A DNA stretch of 58,428 nt from Phycisphaeraceae bacterium (GTDB taxonomy: Bacteria; Planctomycetota; Phycisphaerae; Phycisphaerales; UBA1924). Below, in pieces: positions 6,973-15,228 of this stretch (positions are counted from its first letter, which is position 1; every line of letters starts with the position of its first letter). The DNA lies in contig JAJTHN010000037.1 of NCBI GenBank assembly GCA_021297895.1, forward strand, positions 1 to 58,428, read 5' to 3'. The notes below the pieces were generated by a model. The model searched no databases. It was not told the DNA's origin and saw only the letters and a program-made list of their open reading frames with translations. A program made the position numbers and the translations under genes.

Positions 6973-8985
6973 TCATGCCGCGGCGGTCGGCGCAGCGGGC
7001 TCGACGGCGACTGTAATCGGGGCGGTGACCGGGGCCGCGACGGGGCTCGTCGGCGTGCCGGCCGTGCGAACAGGCCGCGGCTGACGAATGACCGCGGGGC
7101 GACCCGGGGCGACCTGCGTCGCCAGGCGGTCGCAGAGTTCCGCGATGCTCGCGTCGTCATGGCCGGTGCCCATCGGCACGCGCACGCCCTGCTCGATCTG
7201 ACGGCGCAGGCGCGTGACGGCGGTGACGATTGTCGAGTGGTTCGGCCGTCCGATCGCGCGGGCGATCTCCGGGTAGCTGGCCGTGGTCACGCGGAGCGCG
7301 ACGGTCGCGATGATCGCGCGGGCGAAGACCACGCGCACGTGCCGCCCCTTGCCGGCGAGCTCCTCGCGGCGCACGCCCATCATCGCACAACCGGCATCGA
7401 CGATCGTGTCGAGCCGGACGGGCCGCGTCGCGTCGCCCGATGAGCGATCGCTCTCGCGCGGGCCGTTCTGCGGGCGGAGAACCTGCGAAACGCTGGCCAT
7501 GCTCACCCGCGCACCGCTGTTTCCGCCGGAACCGAAGCGTCCGCCGAGCAAGCGGTGCACGGCCTCGAGCCGCGTGACCAGACCCTCGAGATCGCGGACC
7601 GAAACGCCGGCGCTGCCCGGGGTGGCGACGCTGCCGGTCGCCTGAGAGCCAGATGCCGCGGCCATCGCGATCGCGTGCGTGCTGACCGCCAGTGCGGCGT
7701 CGGCTTCGAGCACCATGCCGCGACGGTGGGCCAGCGCGATGACCAGATCGTTGACAAACGCGCGATCCGGCGCGGCGATCGTCGCGGCCATGCCGCAGGA
7801 AATCCGCGAAACCAGCGACTCGCTCAGCCCCATGGGTCCGCGGATCGGCGCGGAGGCGGCGGCGATGATCCAGCCGCCGCGGGCGCGGATGGCGTCGATG
7901 GTCTGCTGCAGTTCGCTCTGCGTGCTCAGCTTGCCCGTGAGCATGTGCAGGTCGTCGATCGCCAGAACATCAAGGTGGCGGAACGCGCGGCGGAACGCGT
8001 CCATCTTCTTGGCTTTGATCGATGAGATGAACTCGTCGGCGAAGGCATCGGCGGTGATGTAGCGGACCGAGCAGCCCGGGATGCGGTCGGTCGCGGCACG
8101 GACGGCGCTCTGGAGCAGGTGCGTCTTGCCAAGGCCGCAGCGTGCGGTGATCAGCAGCGGTGCGGGGTGCGTGAGCGCGCTGGAGGCGCGCGCGTGCGTG
8201 CTGGCGCTCGCCACCGGACGTGCGAGCGAGACCTCAAGGCACGAGAGCCCGTCGGCGACGGACTCGAAGGCCAGCCGATTGGTCGGCCCGACGATGAACT
8301 CGCTCAAGGCGTGGCGGAGCGGCGCGGGGCCGGAGCGTGCCGAGCGTGTCGCGGCGCTGGCGGTGGTGGCGGGAACGCGGGCGGCGGCCGCGGGAACGTT
8401 CGTGCCCGCGGATGGTGCGTCTGCGTTCACGCTGGCACCAGCGTGATGCAACTGGCCGGTGACCACGTAACGAACGCTGGCATCAGCGTGGCCGGTGAGC
8501 TCGCGTGCTTCGCGGAGGAGCAGAGAGCCGTAGTGGCGCTCCAGCAGGTTCGCGAGCATCGTGCTGGGCACGCGCACGGTCAGCGTGTCGTCGACGACCT
8601 CGATCGCTCGCCCGCCGTCGAAGTACCGATCGAAGCGCGCGCCGCCCAGCAGCGACATCAGCCGCTCGGCCAGGACCCGCGCGGCATCGGGTGCGAACCT
8701 GCGCAGGTCCGCGGGGCTGGGCGTGGCGGGCGTGAGCATCATGCCCGCGTGCGCTTGTTCCGGCGGCGTGCGGTCGTGCGCAAGCGGCGCATCGCCCGGA
8801 CGCTGCGGCGCATCGACGGAGCGGCTGATCGGGCGACCCGGATGATTGACAGCCGGCACGGCACCGGTGCCGGTGGATAGAAGACTGACGGCGCGGCCGA
8901 CGATCGTGCGGTTGCTCGCCAGAGTGCTCGAAGAGTTGCTGGAGCGGTCGGGAGCGGACGGACGCATCGTCGAAGTTGACTGCAC
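6973..8985 (-). CDS. dnaA: Chromosomal replication initiator DnaA (divergent)
   Basis: DnaA binds DnaA boxes at oriC, opens the duplex and recruits the helicase. Taking the GTG at 8985 gives 670 residues: domain I at about 91-165 (VLAERLMSLLGGARFDRYF then RVPSTMLANLLERHYG), an Ala/Ser-rich linker, AAA+ domain with Walker A CGLGKTH (about 283-289) and Walker B LAIDDLHML (341-349), and domain IV with SYPEIARAIG and NHSTI in place of the classic DHTTV. The start is uncertain. The frame is open to 9210, but a good promoter (9211-9238) would put the transcription start at about 9204, excluding the 9210 GTG. 8985 has gaggcagg upstream; 8967 and 8742 are alternatives. Linker inserts within the AAA+ region are longer than usual. 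Confidence 0.88.
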   Translation of the reverse strand: MQSTSTMRPSAPDRSSNSSSTLASNRTIVGRAVSLLSTGTGAVPAVNHPGRPISRSVDAPQRPGDAPLAHDRTPPEQAHAGMMLTPATPSPADLRRFAPDAARVLAERLMSLLGGARFDRYFDGGRAIEVVDDTLTVRVPSTMLANLLERHYGSLLLREARELTGHADASVRYVVTGQLHHAGASVNADAPSAGTNVPAAAARVPATTASAATRSARSGPAPLRHALSEFIVGPTNRLAFESVADGLSCLEVSLARPVASASTHARASSALTHPAPLLITARCGLGKTHLLQSAVRAATDRIPGCSVRYITADAFADEFISSIKAKKMDAFRRAFRHLDVLAIDDLHMLTGKLSTQSELQQTIDAIRARGGWIIAAASAPIRGPMGLSESLVSRISCGMAATIAAPDRAFVNDLVIALAHRRGMVLEADAALAVSTHAIAMAAASGSQATGSVATPGSAGVSVRDLEGLVTRLEAVHRLLGGRFGSGGNSGARVSMASVSQVLRPQNGPRESDRSSGDATRPVRLDTIVDAGCAMMGVRREELAGKGRHVRVVFARAIIATVALRVTTASYPEIARAIGRPNHSTIVTAVTRLRRQIEQGVRVPMGTGHDDASIAELCDRLATQVAPGRPAVIRQPRPVRTAGTPTSPVAAPVTAPITVAVEPAAPTAAA

Positions 8986-9104
8986 GCTTCCTGCCTCTTG
9001 CGCGGTGCGCGAAGACTGACCCCTGCGGATGTCGCTGAGACGATCGGACAGATTCCCGATCCCGCACGTGCGGCGGTTCCGGCGGAGCACAGATGGTTCG
9101 TGTT

Positions 9105-9365
9105 GGAAGGCGAGTCCGTTCCACCCGGCGGGCCAGAACGTCGGGATCGGTTTGTCCGATCTCCACGTCGCGGGCCAGCCGTCGACCTGGTCCTTGGTCG
9201 ACTGAGGCACACGATAACACGTTCTTCGCGCTGCTCAAGGGTCAATCGGCGTTGATCGTGCGCAGATTTTCAATCCGCATCGGCAAATGCCGAGCGCGCG
9301 CAGCGATAAAAAAATCTTCTCCACCGGTTCATCCACGCGCGGTGGAAATCCGGGGGACTGCAGCG
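9105..9365. other. Candidate oriC region upstream of dnaA
   Basis: The gap between dnaA and the GNAT gene holds five DnaA-box-like nonamers with a TCCAC core: 9117-9125, 9159-9167, 9317-9325 (TTCTCCACC), 9329-9337 (TCATCCACG), and inverted at 9341-9349. Three lie within 33 bases. An A7 tract (gataaaaaaatctt, 9305-9318) directly adjoins them and could be the unwinding element. A sixth, better box (CTATCCACC, inverted) is at 8872-8880 inside dnaA. Each matches TTATCCACA at 6-7 of 9 positions, so the call is tentative. GC skew could not be computed here. Confidence 0.4.
9211..9238 (-). promoter_or_regulatory. Putative dnaA promoter
   Basis: Minus-strand TTGAGC (9238-9233), a 16-base spacer, and TATCGT (9216-9211). 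This is a fair sigma-70 match in GC-rich DNA and the best one upstream of dnaA. It implies a leader of about 220 bases if translation starts at 8985. Confidence 0.5.
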
Positions 9366-9462
9366 CGCTTTTCTGAACAACTCGCGGACAACCTCGCGAC
9401 CATCCGTTGACGTGGTTCTCCTCGATTCTCATTCTCATGCTCGACTCGGACGGAGCGACCGC

Positions 9463-10593
9463 CTATTGGCGCATCGTCGCGGCGCGGCGCACCGGGCGCA
9501 CGAACGCGACGCGCGTCGAGAACGCGCGGAAGCCCGCGTTGCGATACAGGCGGAGCGCCGGCTCGTTGGCGTCATCAACGGCGCACGCGAGCGTGCGCTC
9601 GCGTCGGCCGCAGAGCACCACGTTCGCAAGTCGCAGCATCGATGAGCCCAACCCGCGTCCGCGCAGACCCGGGCCAAGACCCAGATAAACGAGCTCCACA
9701 GTTTCCTGAGAACTGACGGGCGTCAGGAGCATGCATCCCTCGGGACGCCCATTGTTCAGCACGAGAAACCACAGTGCCGGATCGAGTTGTCCCACCGCCT
9801 CGTGGGACTCGAGCACGTCCTCGACGCGACGCATCGAACACAGAGCGGGGCAGTCGCGCGTGTCGATGTAGGACGCCGTCAGCGCCTCGATGATCGCGCC
9901 GCGCCGACGAGAGGGTTCGATCTCCAGCAGGCGCACGACTCGCACGCCCGCGGGCCACTGAGGTGCTGAGCCGGCACCGACGCGCGGGATGTCGCGCCGC
10001 TGGTACGAGAGATTCGCGAGGTGGATGAACCCGGCGCGCGCAAACGCGCCCATGAGCAGCGTCTGCTCGGGGTCAAGGAGCGACTGGGCAAGATCCACCT
10101 CCGGCAGTGGCCCGTCTCGGCGTCCGGCCTGGCGGAGCTCCGCGGGCGCATCGCGGCGCGTGCCGGCGAGGATCTCGCACGCGTGGTCCAGCAGCACCGC
10201 CCTCTGCTCCAGTGCGATGTCCGCCGGGCGCTCGCCGGGCGACGCTTCGCCCTGCTGCCCGGAGACAAAGACCATCGCCGTCCGTCCGGGCGTCGGCACG
10301 ACCATGACCGCTTCGCCGATCTCCGGGAGGCGGCCCCGCGGCGGGATGGGGCCTTGGGCGATCCAGATCAGCGAGAGGTCGGTGCCGTCGTCGGCCGAGC
10401 CGCGGAGAAAGTGCCCGATCGCCCTGTCACCCGCTCGCACGCCGAGAAGTCGTGCGACGGCCTCCGGGCGGCGTTCGATCGGCAGCGGGGCTACACGCCA
10501 GCCCGCGGCGAGAACCGGCGGCGTGGCGTTGGCACCGATCGGGCGATCGGGCGACGGCGACGGCTGCGGGTTGGGGTCGGGTGGCTGGGACAT
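9463..10593 (-). CDS. GNAT-family N-acetyltransferase
   Basis: 376 residues. The C-terminal half is a GNAT fold: LVLNNGRPEGCML, then the acetyl-CoA loop LGLGPGLRGRGLGSSML, then LACAVDDANEPALRLYRNAGF and a terminal beta strand. The N-terminal 200 residues look like a divergent second GNAT-like domain, giving a two-domain layout like that of mycothiol synthase. The first 30 residues are a Pro-rich tail. The substrate is unknown. It runs toward dnaA on the same strand and is divergent from the gene at 10694. Confidence 0.8.
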   Translation of the reverse strand: MSQPPDPNPQPSPSPDRPIGANATPPVLAAGWRVAPLPIERRPEAVARLLGVRAGDRAIGHFLRGSADDGTDLSLIWIAQGPIPPRGRLPEIGEAVMVVPTPGRTAMVFVSGQQGEASPGERPADIALEQRAVLLDHACEILAGTRRDAPAELRQAGRRDGPLPEVDLAQSLLDPEQTLLMGAFARAGFIHLANLSYQRRDIPRVGAGSAPQWPAGVRVVRLLEIEPSRRRGAIIEALTASYIDTRDCPALCSMRRVEDVLESHEAVGQLDPALWFLVLNNGRPEGCMLLTPVSSQETVELVYLGLGPGLRGRGLGSSMLRLANVVLCGRRERTLACAVDDANEPALRLYRNAGFRAFSTRVAFVRPVRRAATMRQ

Positions 10594-10693
10594 TGGGGCC
10601 GGGCAGGGATCCGCTCGCGGGGGTTGATCGAATCGATGGCGTGCGAGCGGCCAAGGAGGCTACTCTTGCCGTCGATCCGGAGGTGACACGAGC

Positions 10694-11389
10694 ATGAAGC
10701 GTCAAGCACTTGCCCACATGACCCGCGCCACGATGCTGGCGGCCGTCTCGGCCGCGTTTGTTCCCGCCGTCATGGTATCGACCGCGACGACGGCCCTGCT
10801 GATGGCGGGGACGGTTGCGCTCTGGACCGCTCCGGCCGCCGCGGCCCCCGAGCCGGACGCGGTGCCCCGCAAGTGGGAACTGAACTTCGAGCCCGGGCCG
10901 CTGCGGGTCGTGAACGTGACAGTCAACGGCGAGAATCGCCTGTACTACGTGTTCACGTACAAGGTCGTGAACAAGTCCGGACAGGATGTGCTCTTTGCCC
11001 CGTCGTTCGACCTCGTGACCGGCAAGGGTGAGATCATCCGTTCCGGGCGCGGCATCCCCGGCAGCGTCGCGAGCGAACTCATCGCCCGCCAGGGCAACGA
11101 ATTGATCCAAGATCAGATCAGCATCCTGGGCGAAATGGGCCAGGGCGATCCGAACGCTCGCGAGGGCCTCGTGGTGTTCGCAGCGGAAGATCACCAGCCG
11201 GGCGAACTCTCGCTCTTTGTCACCGGCCTGTCGGGGGAGTCGACGACCGTCAAGCCGCCCGCGGGCTCGACCGCCGAGCCGGTGGTCCTGCGGAAGACCC
11301 GCCACATCCGATACGCGGCTCCCGGCCTGATTACCTCCTTGGGCAATCGGCCGCTGTCGATGGTCGACCGGGCTTGGGTCATGCGGTGA
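10694..11389 (+). CDS. Exported protein of unknown function
   Basis: 231 residues. A long N-terminal segment contains a hydrophobic stretch (residues about 13-45, ending in AAAAPEP) consistent with a signal peptide or membrane anchor. The rest is mostly predicted beta (LRVVNVTVNGENRLYYVFTYKVVN), resembling secreted proteins with an immunoglobulin-like fold. No family was recognised. The ATG at 10694 has GGAGGTGA about 8 bases upstream and a TACTCT -10-like hexamer at about 10662. Confidence 0.7.
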   Translation: MKRQALAHMTRATMLAAVSAAFVPAVMVSTATTALLMAGTVALWTAPAAAAPEPDAVPRKWELNFEPGPLRVVNVTVNGENRLYYVFTYKVVNKSGQDVLFAPSFDLVTGKGEIIRSGRGIPGSVASELIARQGNELIQDQISILGEMGQGDPNAREGLVVFAAEDHQPGELSLFVTGLSGESTTVKPPAGSTAEPVVLRKTRHIRYAAPGLITSLGNRPLSMVDRAWVMR

Positions 11390-11525
11390 TTGTTTGGGTT
11401 CTGGAAGGGAATGAACGTGTGTTGGGCGCGGGGTGATGGATTGGACCGGGCGGGGGTGCGGGTCTACCATCCCGCCCGGCGCACAGCGTTTGAGTCATTT
11501 GGCGTCGGACATTGAAGGATTTGCC

Positions 11526-11846
11526 ATGGCACATAAAAAGGGACAGGGCTCGACCAAGAACGGCCGCGACAGCAACCCGCAGTACCGCGGCGTGAAGCTG
11601 TACGAGGGCGAGGTCGCCAACGCGGGCTCGATCATCGTGCGTCAGGTCGGCACGCCGTTCCACCCGGGCTTCATGGTCCGTCGTGGTTCGGACGACACGC
11701 TGTACTCGCTGGGTTCGGGCCGGGTGGTGTTCATGGGCCGCACGGTCCACATCGACCCGATCGACCCCAAGCAGCCCCGCCCGTTCTGGCTGAAGAAGGT
11801 CGGTCCCGCGGCTGTGGCGGCCAAGGCCGCCGCCAAGGCCAAGTGA
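11526..11846 (+). CDS. rpmA: 50S ribosomal protein L27
   Basis: 106 residues. The start [17 protein letters not shown] and the segment [15 protein letters not shown] are diagnostic of L27, whose N-terminal tail reaches the peptidyl-transferase centre. There is no Firmicutes-type cleaved N-terminal extension. The ATG at 11526 has GAAGGA nine bases upstream; an in-frame GTG at 11433 is rejected as start. The C-terminus is an Ala/Lys-rich tail. rplU, the usual partner, is not adjacent. A strong terminator follows. Confidence 0.96.
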   Translation: MAHKKGQGSTKNGRDSNPQYRGVKLYEGEVANAGSIIVRQVGTPFHPGFMVRRGSDDTLYSLGSGRVVFMGRTVHIDPIDPKQPRPFWLKKVGPAAVAAKAAAKAK

Positions 11847-11894
11847 GCCTGTCGGGAGTTGGCCGCTGAGGCAGCGGCGAGAGCAAAAACAAAC

Positions 11895-11931
11895 CAAGGC
11901 CCGCGAGTGATCGCGGGCCTTGTCTGTTTTT
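11895..11931. terminator. Bidirectional Rho-independent terminator between rpmA and ffh
   Basis: A 12-bp perfect stem (11895-11906 with 11911-11922, loop gtga). It is followed on the + strand by TCTGTTTTT and on the minus strand by TTTGTTTTTGC. It serves both convergent genes. Confidence 0.9.
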
Positions 11932-11957
11932 GGCTCGGAAGGATGCCGCCCGGGCGG

Positions 11958-13508
11958 TTACTTGCGTTTCTTCTTGAACGCGCTCTTGGGGCTGGCCGAA
12001 TGGCTGGAGCCCTTGCCGCGCATGAAGCCGGGCATGCCCGAGAGGCCGGGAGCCAGCGATCCTGCGCCGCCGGAGGCTCCGAGGCTCTTGACGGCCTTGA
12101 CCTTGTCGCTGGCGCTCATGCCGGCGAACTGCTTGCTGAGTTGGCCCACGGTGGTGAAGCCCTTGATGAGGTTGCCGACGTCCTCGTGCTTTGTTCCCGA
12201 GCCGGTGCTGATGCGCTTTCGACGCTTGAAGTCGATGACCTCGGGCTTCTTGCGCTCGGCCGGAGTCATGGAATTGACCATGCCTTCGACGCGGTCGAGC
12301 TGGGCGTCGTCGATGTGCACATCCTTGAGTGCGGCGCCGATGCCCGGGAGCAGGCCCAGGAGCTGCTTGAGAGGGCCCATCTTGCGGAGGCTCTTGAGTT
12401 GCTGGAGGTAGTCGTCCATGGTCATCTCGCCCTTGGCGAGCTTTTCCTCCATGGCCTTGGCTTCTTCATCGCTGACCTGTTCGCGGGCCTTCTGCACAAG
12501 GCTCACGACATCGCCCATGCCGAGGATGCGCCCGGCGAAGCGGGGGGCATGGAACTCTTCGAGGGCGTCGAGTTTCTCGCCCAAACCGACGAAGCGGATC
12601 TTGGCGCCGGTGATGTGCTTGACGCTCAGTGCCGCGCCGCCGCGAGTGTCGCTGTCGAACTTGGTCATGATCAAGCCGTCGACTTCGAGTCGCTGATGGA
12701 AGGCCTTGGCGCTCTTGACGGCGTCCTGGCCGGTCATGGCGTCGACGACGAGGAAGACCTGGTGGGGCTGCACGAGGCGGTTGACCTGCTGGAGTTCGTC
12801 CATCAATGAGTCGTTGACGTGCAGCCGGCCGGCGGTATCGAGGATGACGGTGTCGATGCCCTTGGCCCGAGCCGCGGCGACGGCCCGCTGGCAGACGCCG
12901 ACGGCGACGCCCACGGCCTTGCCGTACTCGGCGGTCTTCTCGGGCTCGGCGTAGAAGAGCACCTGTGCGCCGCCGGGCATGTCGCGTTGGACCTGCTCGG
13001 CAACGGTCTGCAACTGTTCGACCGCGGCGGGGCGCTGCAGGTCCGCGGCGACGAGCATGACGCTGCGCCCGCGCTTCTTGAGCCAGCCGGCGAGCTTGCC
13101 GCAGGTGGTGGTCTTGCCGCTGCCCTGAAGGCCGCACATCATGACGATCGTCGGCCCCGGCGAGATGGTCATGATCCCCGGGCCGTCGGCCATTAGGATC
13201 TTGGCGGCTTCTTCCTGGGTGGCGTTTTCGGGGATCTGCGGCGCATCGCCGAGCAGCGCGACGAGACGGTCGTAAACGATGCCGATCATTTCCTGGCCGG
13301 GCTTGAGGCTCTTGGTGACCTCGCGCCCATGGGCATCCTTGAGCGCGCCGTCGATGAACTCGTTGACGACATCCAGAGAGACGTCGGCCTCGAGCAGTGC
13401 TTTGCGGACATCCTCGAGCGCCTCGCGGACGTTGCCCTCGCTGATGGTGGACTGCCCGCTGAGTTTGCGGAGCACGTTGGAGAAGCCTTCGCTGAGACGG
13501 TCGAACAT
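11958..13508 (-). CDS. ffh: Signal recognition particle protein Ffh
   Basis: 516 residues. SRP GTPase that delivers nascent membrane proteins to the translocon together with 4.5S RNA and FtsY. The N domain is followed by the G domain: P-loop GLQGSGKTTT (126-135), DTAGR (224-228), TKFDSDTRGG and GLGEKLDALEEF. A Met-rich M domain ends in a Lys-rich tail (SAFKKKRK). The start is MFDRLSEGF at 13508; upstream in-frame codons to 13682 encode Arg/Pro-rich shadow. It belongs to a minus-strand housekeeping run after hpf, ptsN and ptsH. Confidence 0.97.
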   Translation of the reverse strand: MFDRLSEGFSNVLRKLSGQSTISEGNVREALEDVRKALLEADVSLDVVNEFIDGALKDAHGREVTKSLKPGQEMIGIVYDRLVALLGDAPQIPENATQEEAAKILMADGPGIMTISPGPTIVMMCGLQGSGKTTTCGKLAGWLKKRGRSVMLVAADLQRPAAVEQLQTVAEQVQRDMPGGAQVLFYAEPEKTAEYGKAVGVAVGVCQRAVAAARAKGIDTVILDTAGRLHVNDSLMDELQQVNRLVQPHQVFLVVDAMTGQDAVKSAKAFHQRLEVDGLIMTKFDSDTRGGAALSVKHITGAKIRFVGLGEKLDALEEFHAPRFAGRILGMGDVVSLVQKAREQVSDEEAKAMEEKLAKGEMTMDDYLQQLKSLRKMGPLKQLLGLLPGIGAALKDVHIDDAQLDRVEGMVNSMTPAERKKPEVIDFKRRKRISTGSGTKHEDVGNLIKGFTTVGQLSKQFAGMSASDKVKAVKSLGASGGAGSLAPGLSGMPGFMRGKGSSHSASPKSAFKKKRK

Positions 13509-13614
13509 GGAAAGACCACCGCGCCCGGTTCGTTGGGCGAACGGGCCAGCGCTGTGACCGCAGCGATCGATGGTAGGGGCGGTGCCGCGGCGGGCGAGGA
13601 GACGCGAGCTCGGG

Positions 13615-13887
13615 TCAGTCCTCGTTGAACCCGCCGGCGACCAGGGCGCGAAGGGCCTCGACGGCCTTCTCGGCGTCGTCACCCTCGGCGATGATCTCCA
13701 GTTCCGTTCCCTGTGTGGCGGCGAGCAGCATCATCATCATGATGCTCTTGCCGTCGACGCTCTGTTCCTCCCGCTTGACGGTGATCGCGCTCTGGTGGGC
13801 GTTGGCCATATCGACGAACTCCATCGCCGGGCGGGCGTGCAGGCCCAGCCGATTGACGATGGTCACCTTGGCGCTGGCGGTGGGCAT
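13615..13887 (-). CDS. ptsH: HPr-like phosphocarrier protein
   Basis: 90 residues, normal HPr length. The active His17 sits in LGLHARPA, and Ser48 in VDGKSIMMMMLL matches the regulatory serine. HPr carries phosphate from enzyme I to EIIA proteins. The neighbouring ptsN suggests a nitrogen-type regulatory PTS rather than sugar uptake, since no EIIB/EIIC gene or enzyme I lies in the window. It is 106 bases upstream of ffh on the same strand. Confidence 0.93.
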   Translation of the reverse strand: MPTASAKVTIVNRLGLHARPAMEFVDMANAHQSAITVKREEQSVDGKSIMMMMLLAATQGTELEIIAEGDDAEKAVEALRALVAGGFNED

Positions 13888-14050
13888 TTGGGCGTGGCGA
13901 AGACTGACGAGCGGGAGTGATCAGGGGAGTTGGGCAGACGCGAACGATGTCGAAAGTGGGGATGAGTCGGACCGCGGGCCGTGGGTGGGTGCCCGCGGCC
14001 TTGGCTGAGAGGTGGAAGCGAGATCCACGATCAGGAGGCGGCGGGCGGCG

Positions 14051-14530
14051 TCAGGGGCCGATCTGAAGCCCGTCGGATTCTTCAAGCAGGGACCGTACAT
14101 CGTCGGCACTGGCCGCCTGGCGCAGGAACCGACGGAACGTGTCCTTGCTGAGGTTCTTGAAGATGACCTCCATGGCGCGGAGGTGATCCTCGGGCTGATC
14201 TTCCGGCGAGACGAGGAGAAAGATGGTGTAGACCGGCTGCTTATCCAGGGCCGCAAAGTCGATACCCGCCTGCGACAGGCCGATGGCCACCGACATGGTC
14301 TTGACCGACTTGTGCTTGACGTGCGGCACGGCCACGCCCCGGCCAAAGCCGGTCGAGCCGCGTTTCTCCCGTTCGAGCACGCGGGCGATGAACTCCTCGC
14401 GGTGCTTCGGGGGCACGGCGCCGACGCCGGCGAGCGCATCGATCATCTCGACCACCGCGCCGTCGCGGTCCTGCGATCGCAGCAGCGGGATGATCGCACC
14501 GGCGGCAACAAGGTCGGTCAGGCGCATCAC
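14051..14530 (-). CDS. ptsN: PTS EIIA(Ntr)-type regulatory protein
   Basis: 159 residues of the fructose/mannitol EIIA fold. The phospho-acceptor is His70 in GVAVPHVKH, preceded by VLEREKRGSTGFG. EIIA(Ntr) is phosphorylated via HPr and regulates processes such as potassium transport or sigma-54-linked functions by protein contacts. It lies between hpf and ptsH, echoing the rpoN-hpf-ptsN-type cluster of Proteobacteria although rpoN is absent here. Two adjacent ATG codons (14530, 14527) could each be the start. Confidence 0.9.
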   Translation of the reverse strand: MMRLTDLVAAGAIIPLLRSQDRDGAVVEMIDALAGVGAVPPKHREEFIARVLEREKRGSTGFGRGVAVPHVKHKSVKTMSVAIGLSQAGIDFAALDKQPVYTIFLLVSPEDQPEDHLRAMEVIFKNLSKDTFRRFLRQAASADDVRSLLEESDGLQIGP

Positions 14531-14675
14531 CAGCAGTCTCCAGCCAAGATCGAGTCGGGCACGGTCGAGGTTTCGAGGTGGGCGTTCCGGACGCTGTGCA
14601 TGAGCATAGAGGATCCGACACGGCCGCGGGGCTCCGGAAATGTCCGGGGCACGCCAAGGTCCGAGGCGGGGTTGC

Positions 14676-15005
14676 TCAGCCGCCGGCGGGGGTCGCGCCG
14701 CGCTTGGACTGCTTGAGCTTCTCTTTGAAGGTGGTCAACTGGCGCGACGCCTTGTCGACGGCCTCATCGATGCAGTGGTACAGATCCGGGCCTTCGCCGT
14801 TGGCGACGAAGTCCTCGTGCTTGACGACGTCGACGGTGATTTCGACGTGGAAGGTCTTGGTGTGCTTGTGGGTGGCCTCTTCGAGGCGGACGGTGATCAA
14901 CTGGACACCGTCGAAGAACTTCGTGAGTTTGTCGGCCTTCTGCAGCGCGTACTGCCGAATGGCGTCGGTGACTTCCATGTGCTTGCCGATGACGTCGATG
15001 CGCAT
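14676..15005 (-). CDS. hpf: Ribosome hibernation promoting factor (HPF/RaiA family)
   Basis: 109 residues: MRIDVIGKHMEVTDAIRQYA, then basic helix KADKLTKFFDGVQLITVRLEE, then VEITVDVVKHEDFVANGEGPDLYHCIDEAVDKASRQL in the second half. This is the short HPF fold, which binds the 30S decoding region in slow growth. The start at 15005 has AAGGA about 8 bases upstream; the frame continues to 15104 but that part is not family-like. A TACCAT hexamer lies about 75 bases upstream. The C-terminal long-HPF dimerisation domain is missing. Confidence 0.92.
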   Translation of the reverse strand: MRIDVIGKHMEVTDAIRQYALQKADKLTKFFDGVQLITVRLEEATHKHTKTFHVEITVDVVKHEDFVANGEGPDLYHCIDEAVDKASRQLTTFKEKLKQSKRGATPAGG

Positions 15006-15146
15006 GAAGATGGTCCTTGAGGCGAGAGTGATGCGAACGCAAGCCGAACGTTTATCGCTCGGCAGGATGAAGATGGTACGCCTGAACGGCCGTCGCGGCG
15101 GCACCTGAACTTAGGAAAGTCGGGGCCGAGTATCACTGGGAACGGC

Positions 15147-15170
15147 ACCCGCGGATGCGGGTTTATCGTT
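15147..15170 (+). terminator. Terminator-like hairpin with T-rich tail, no plus-strand gene before it
   Basis: acccgc (15147-15152) pairs with gcgggt (15157-15162) around a ggat loop and is followed by TTATCGTTT. It lies in the divergent gap between hpf and the gene at 15229. It could be an attenuator in the 15229 leader or the end of a small RNA. Short stem, so low confidence. Confidence 0.3.
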
Positions 15171-15228
15171 TAACCTGTCACGATCGACCCGCCGCCCGTC
15201 GCACCTGCCACCCCATCAGGAGCCCGCT

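Noticed and set aside
6885-7160. N-terminal 92-residue extension of the HEAT-like gene into dnaA
   Set aside because: Arg/Pro/Ser-rich and out of frame with dnaA; the signal peptide starts at 6884.
9208-9210. GTG at 9210 as the dnaA start
   Set aside because: It abuts the best -10 element (9211-9216), so it would precede the transcription start; the following 75 residues show no DnaA similarity.
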